Assembly (NCBI GenBank): GCA_964442365.1
Contig: CAYTZA010000016.1
Location: forward strand, 1-13,074
Length of the DNA stretch: 13,074 nt
DNA from: CAYTZA01 sp964442365
Lineage (GTDB): Bacteria; Patescibacteriota; Minisyncoccia; Phycocordibacterales; DAORIS01
Reading direction: 5' to 3'
Both the position numbers and the translations under genes were made by a program. Shown here piece by piece: positions 12,233 to 13,074 of this stretch. The stretch's first letter is position 1. The number at the start of each line of letters is the position of its first letter. The notes under the pieces were generated by a model. It saw only the letters and a program-made list of their open reading frames with translations, did not search any database and was not told the origin of the DNA.

Positions 12233-13012
12233 ATGAGTAACATTCTGGTACGTGATAAATTTTCAAAACGACAGATTGAGACCATGTCAATGCTTGATTA
12301 TTCTACGGTACTAATAAAAGAAATTGAATATTTACATGAGAGGTTGTTGATCGGTGATGATAAAATGTTGGAGTTTCAGATTAAAATAAAGTTTTTTTTA
12401 GAACTTATGAGTTCTTGTTTAGACTATACAGCGGTTAATATTTTTGAGTTATTCTCATCAGATTCACCAATAACAGATAAGAGTCTTAGGAGGGTATATT
12501 TTCCCTTTATCGAATATCAAGAGGAGGAAAATATTTTAGATTCCGAAAGAAGATTGGGTAGGGCAATAAAAGAAACACTAGGATCCAATGTGATAATGAA
12601 TTACCATTTGGTTAGTAAGATTAGAAATTGTCAGCATATTTTTCATCAGAACTATAATCTTTGGGTAACAGATTTTAAAAAATTAAGGAATAATAATGTT
12701 CACAGAAATTTAGGTGTTTATCATTCGAAAAATGATGATAATCGTGTAGTAGATTTAGGGCAAGGACATTCGTTAGTATTTAAGGGTGGTCATAGTGGGG
12801 TTCGTAGCAGTGATGGTGTTGATTACAAAACACCAGATGAACTTGCTTATTTTTTTAAGTCGCCCGTTATCAAACAAGAGACTAAGTACTATGTATTTTC
12901 TGACGCTAGTGAAGTACATCATAATGTTATTGATTTTATTAAAATAGTTAATATAAAAATTACTGAAATAGTTAATGAAATTTATCTTTGTTTGGGTAAC
13001 TTAGAAAAGTAA
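12233..13012 (+). CDS. Unrecognised helical protein with R-x4-H, HEPN-like candidate
   Basis: I do not recognise a named family. The 259-residue protein is AT-rich in codon use, like its neighbours, and soluble. The first 160 residues look mostly helical: MLDYSTVLIKEIEYLHERLL (20-39), FQIKIKFFLELMSSCLDYTA (48-67), then a helix ending in LRNNNVHRN (151-159). R152-x4-H157 fits the R-x(4-6)-H active-site pattern of HEPN ribonucleases, which occur in toxin-antitoxin, abortive-infection and defence proteins. The Asn after the Arg is also common there. Residues 161-205 are polar and Gly/Asp-rich, followed by two more helices. Against this, HEPN toxins usually have a MNT or other antitoxin neighbour, which is absent here unless it lies past the right edge. 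It has its own promoter and an ATG start. Being a gene is likely; the HEPN idea is tentative. Confidence 0.75.
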   Translation: MSNILVRDKFSKRQIETMSMLDYSTVLIKEIEYLHERLLIGDDKMLEFQIKIKFFLELMSSCLDYTAVNIFELFSSDSPITDKSLRRVYFPFIEYQEEENILDSERRLGRAIKETLGSNVIMNYHLVSKIRNCQHIFHQNYNLWVTDFKKLRNNNVHRNLGVYHSKNDDNRVVDLGQGHSLVFKGGHSGVRSSDGVDYKTPDELAYFFKSPVIKQETKYYVFSDASEVHHNVIDFIKIVNIKITEIVNEIYLCLGNLEK

Positions 13013-13035
13013 TATATTTTTTATTAATTATCGTT

Positions 13036-13041
13036 TATACT
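13036..13041 (+). promoter_or_regulatory. Possible -10 box for a gene entering at the right edge
   Basis: TATACT ends nine bases before the ATG at 13051, the same spacing seen at other promoters in this window. No -35 is evident, and 13013-13035 is simply AT-rich. Confidence 0.3.
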
Positions 13042-13050
13042 TATGAGTAT

Positions 13051-13074
13051 ATGCGTCCAAATAAATCTCCATGG
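13051..13074 (+). CDS. Possible start of a gene cut by the right edge
   Basis: ATG at 13051 begins an open frame (MRPNKSPW) that reaches the window end. An alternative ATG at 13043 opens another frame. I favour 13051 because it lies nine bases after a TATACT box, matching the near-leaderless layout of other genes here. Only eight codons are visible, so no function can be given. Confidence 0.3.

Overview
The window looks like a chromosomal piece from an ultra-small Patescibacteria (CPR, Parcubacteria-like) genome. This is an inference. The DNA is AT-rich. UGA is a normal stop, which argues against the Gracilibacteria code. Genes are tightly packed, with stop codons that touch or overlap. The proteins (Lys-rich RpoD, a UvrD-like helicase fused to a RecB-type nuclease, short TruB, membrane-anchored DsbA-like protein) are of the kinds common in that group. 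No rRNA, tRNA, CRISPR array or transposase was seen.

Layout. 1-2579 is a dnaG (5' cut by the window edge)-rpoD operon with an ATGA overlap. 2579-3456 is an unusual insertion. A perfect 32-bp repeat of the rpoD 3' end (2547-2578 and 3425-3456) flanks a GC-richer cassette with its own consensus promoter, hairpin-rich leader, Shine-Dalgarno (SD) site, one orphan gene of 205 codons and a strong terminator. 3464-3630 holds a candidate structured small RNA with promoter and terminator. It is antisense to the 3' end of a small minus-strand gene (3553-3996) that resembles BECR-fold (barnase/EndoU/ColicinE5-D/RelE) ribonuclease toxins. 4106-7012 is the helicase-nuclease. The minus-strand run 9565-7009 carries hisS, a DEDDy 3'-5' exonuclease and a DsbA-like oxidoreductase. 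truB (9587-10309) diverges from hisS with only 21 bp between start codons and converges on typA/bipA (12104-10320). 12233-13012 is an unrecognised protein with an R-x4-H motif suggestive of HEPN RNases. A possible new gene starts at 13051.

How it works together. The recognisable genes are housekeeping: priming and transcription initiation (dnaG, rpoD), translation (hisS, truB, typA), DNA repair or end processing (helicase-nuclease, exonuclease) and extracytoplasmic thiol chemistry (DsbA-like). Several of them have a -10 element placed so that transcription would start at, or a few bases before, the start codon, and they lack SD sites. This suggests largely leaderless mRNAs. The rpoD-linked cassette differs in base composition, promoter style and use of SD sites, so it is best read as a mobile or horizontally acquired single-gene unit sitting in an attachment-like site at the end of rpoD. 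It is the most interesting object in the window, followed by the small RNA and toxin-like pair beside it.
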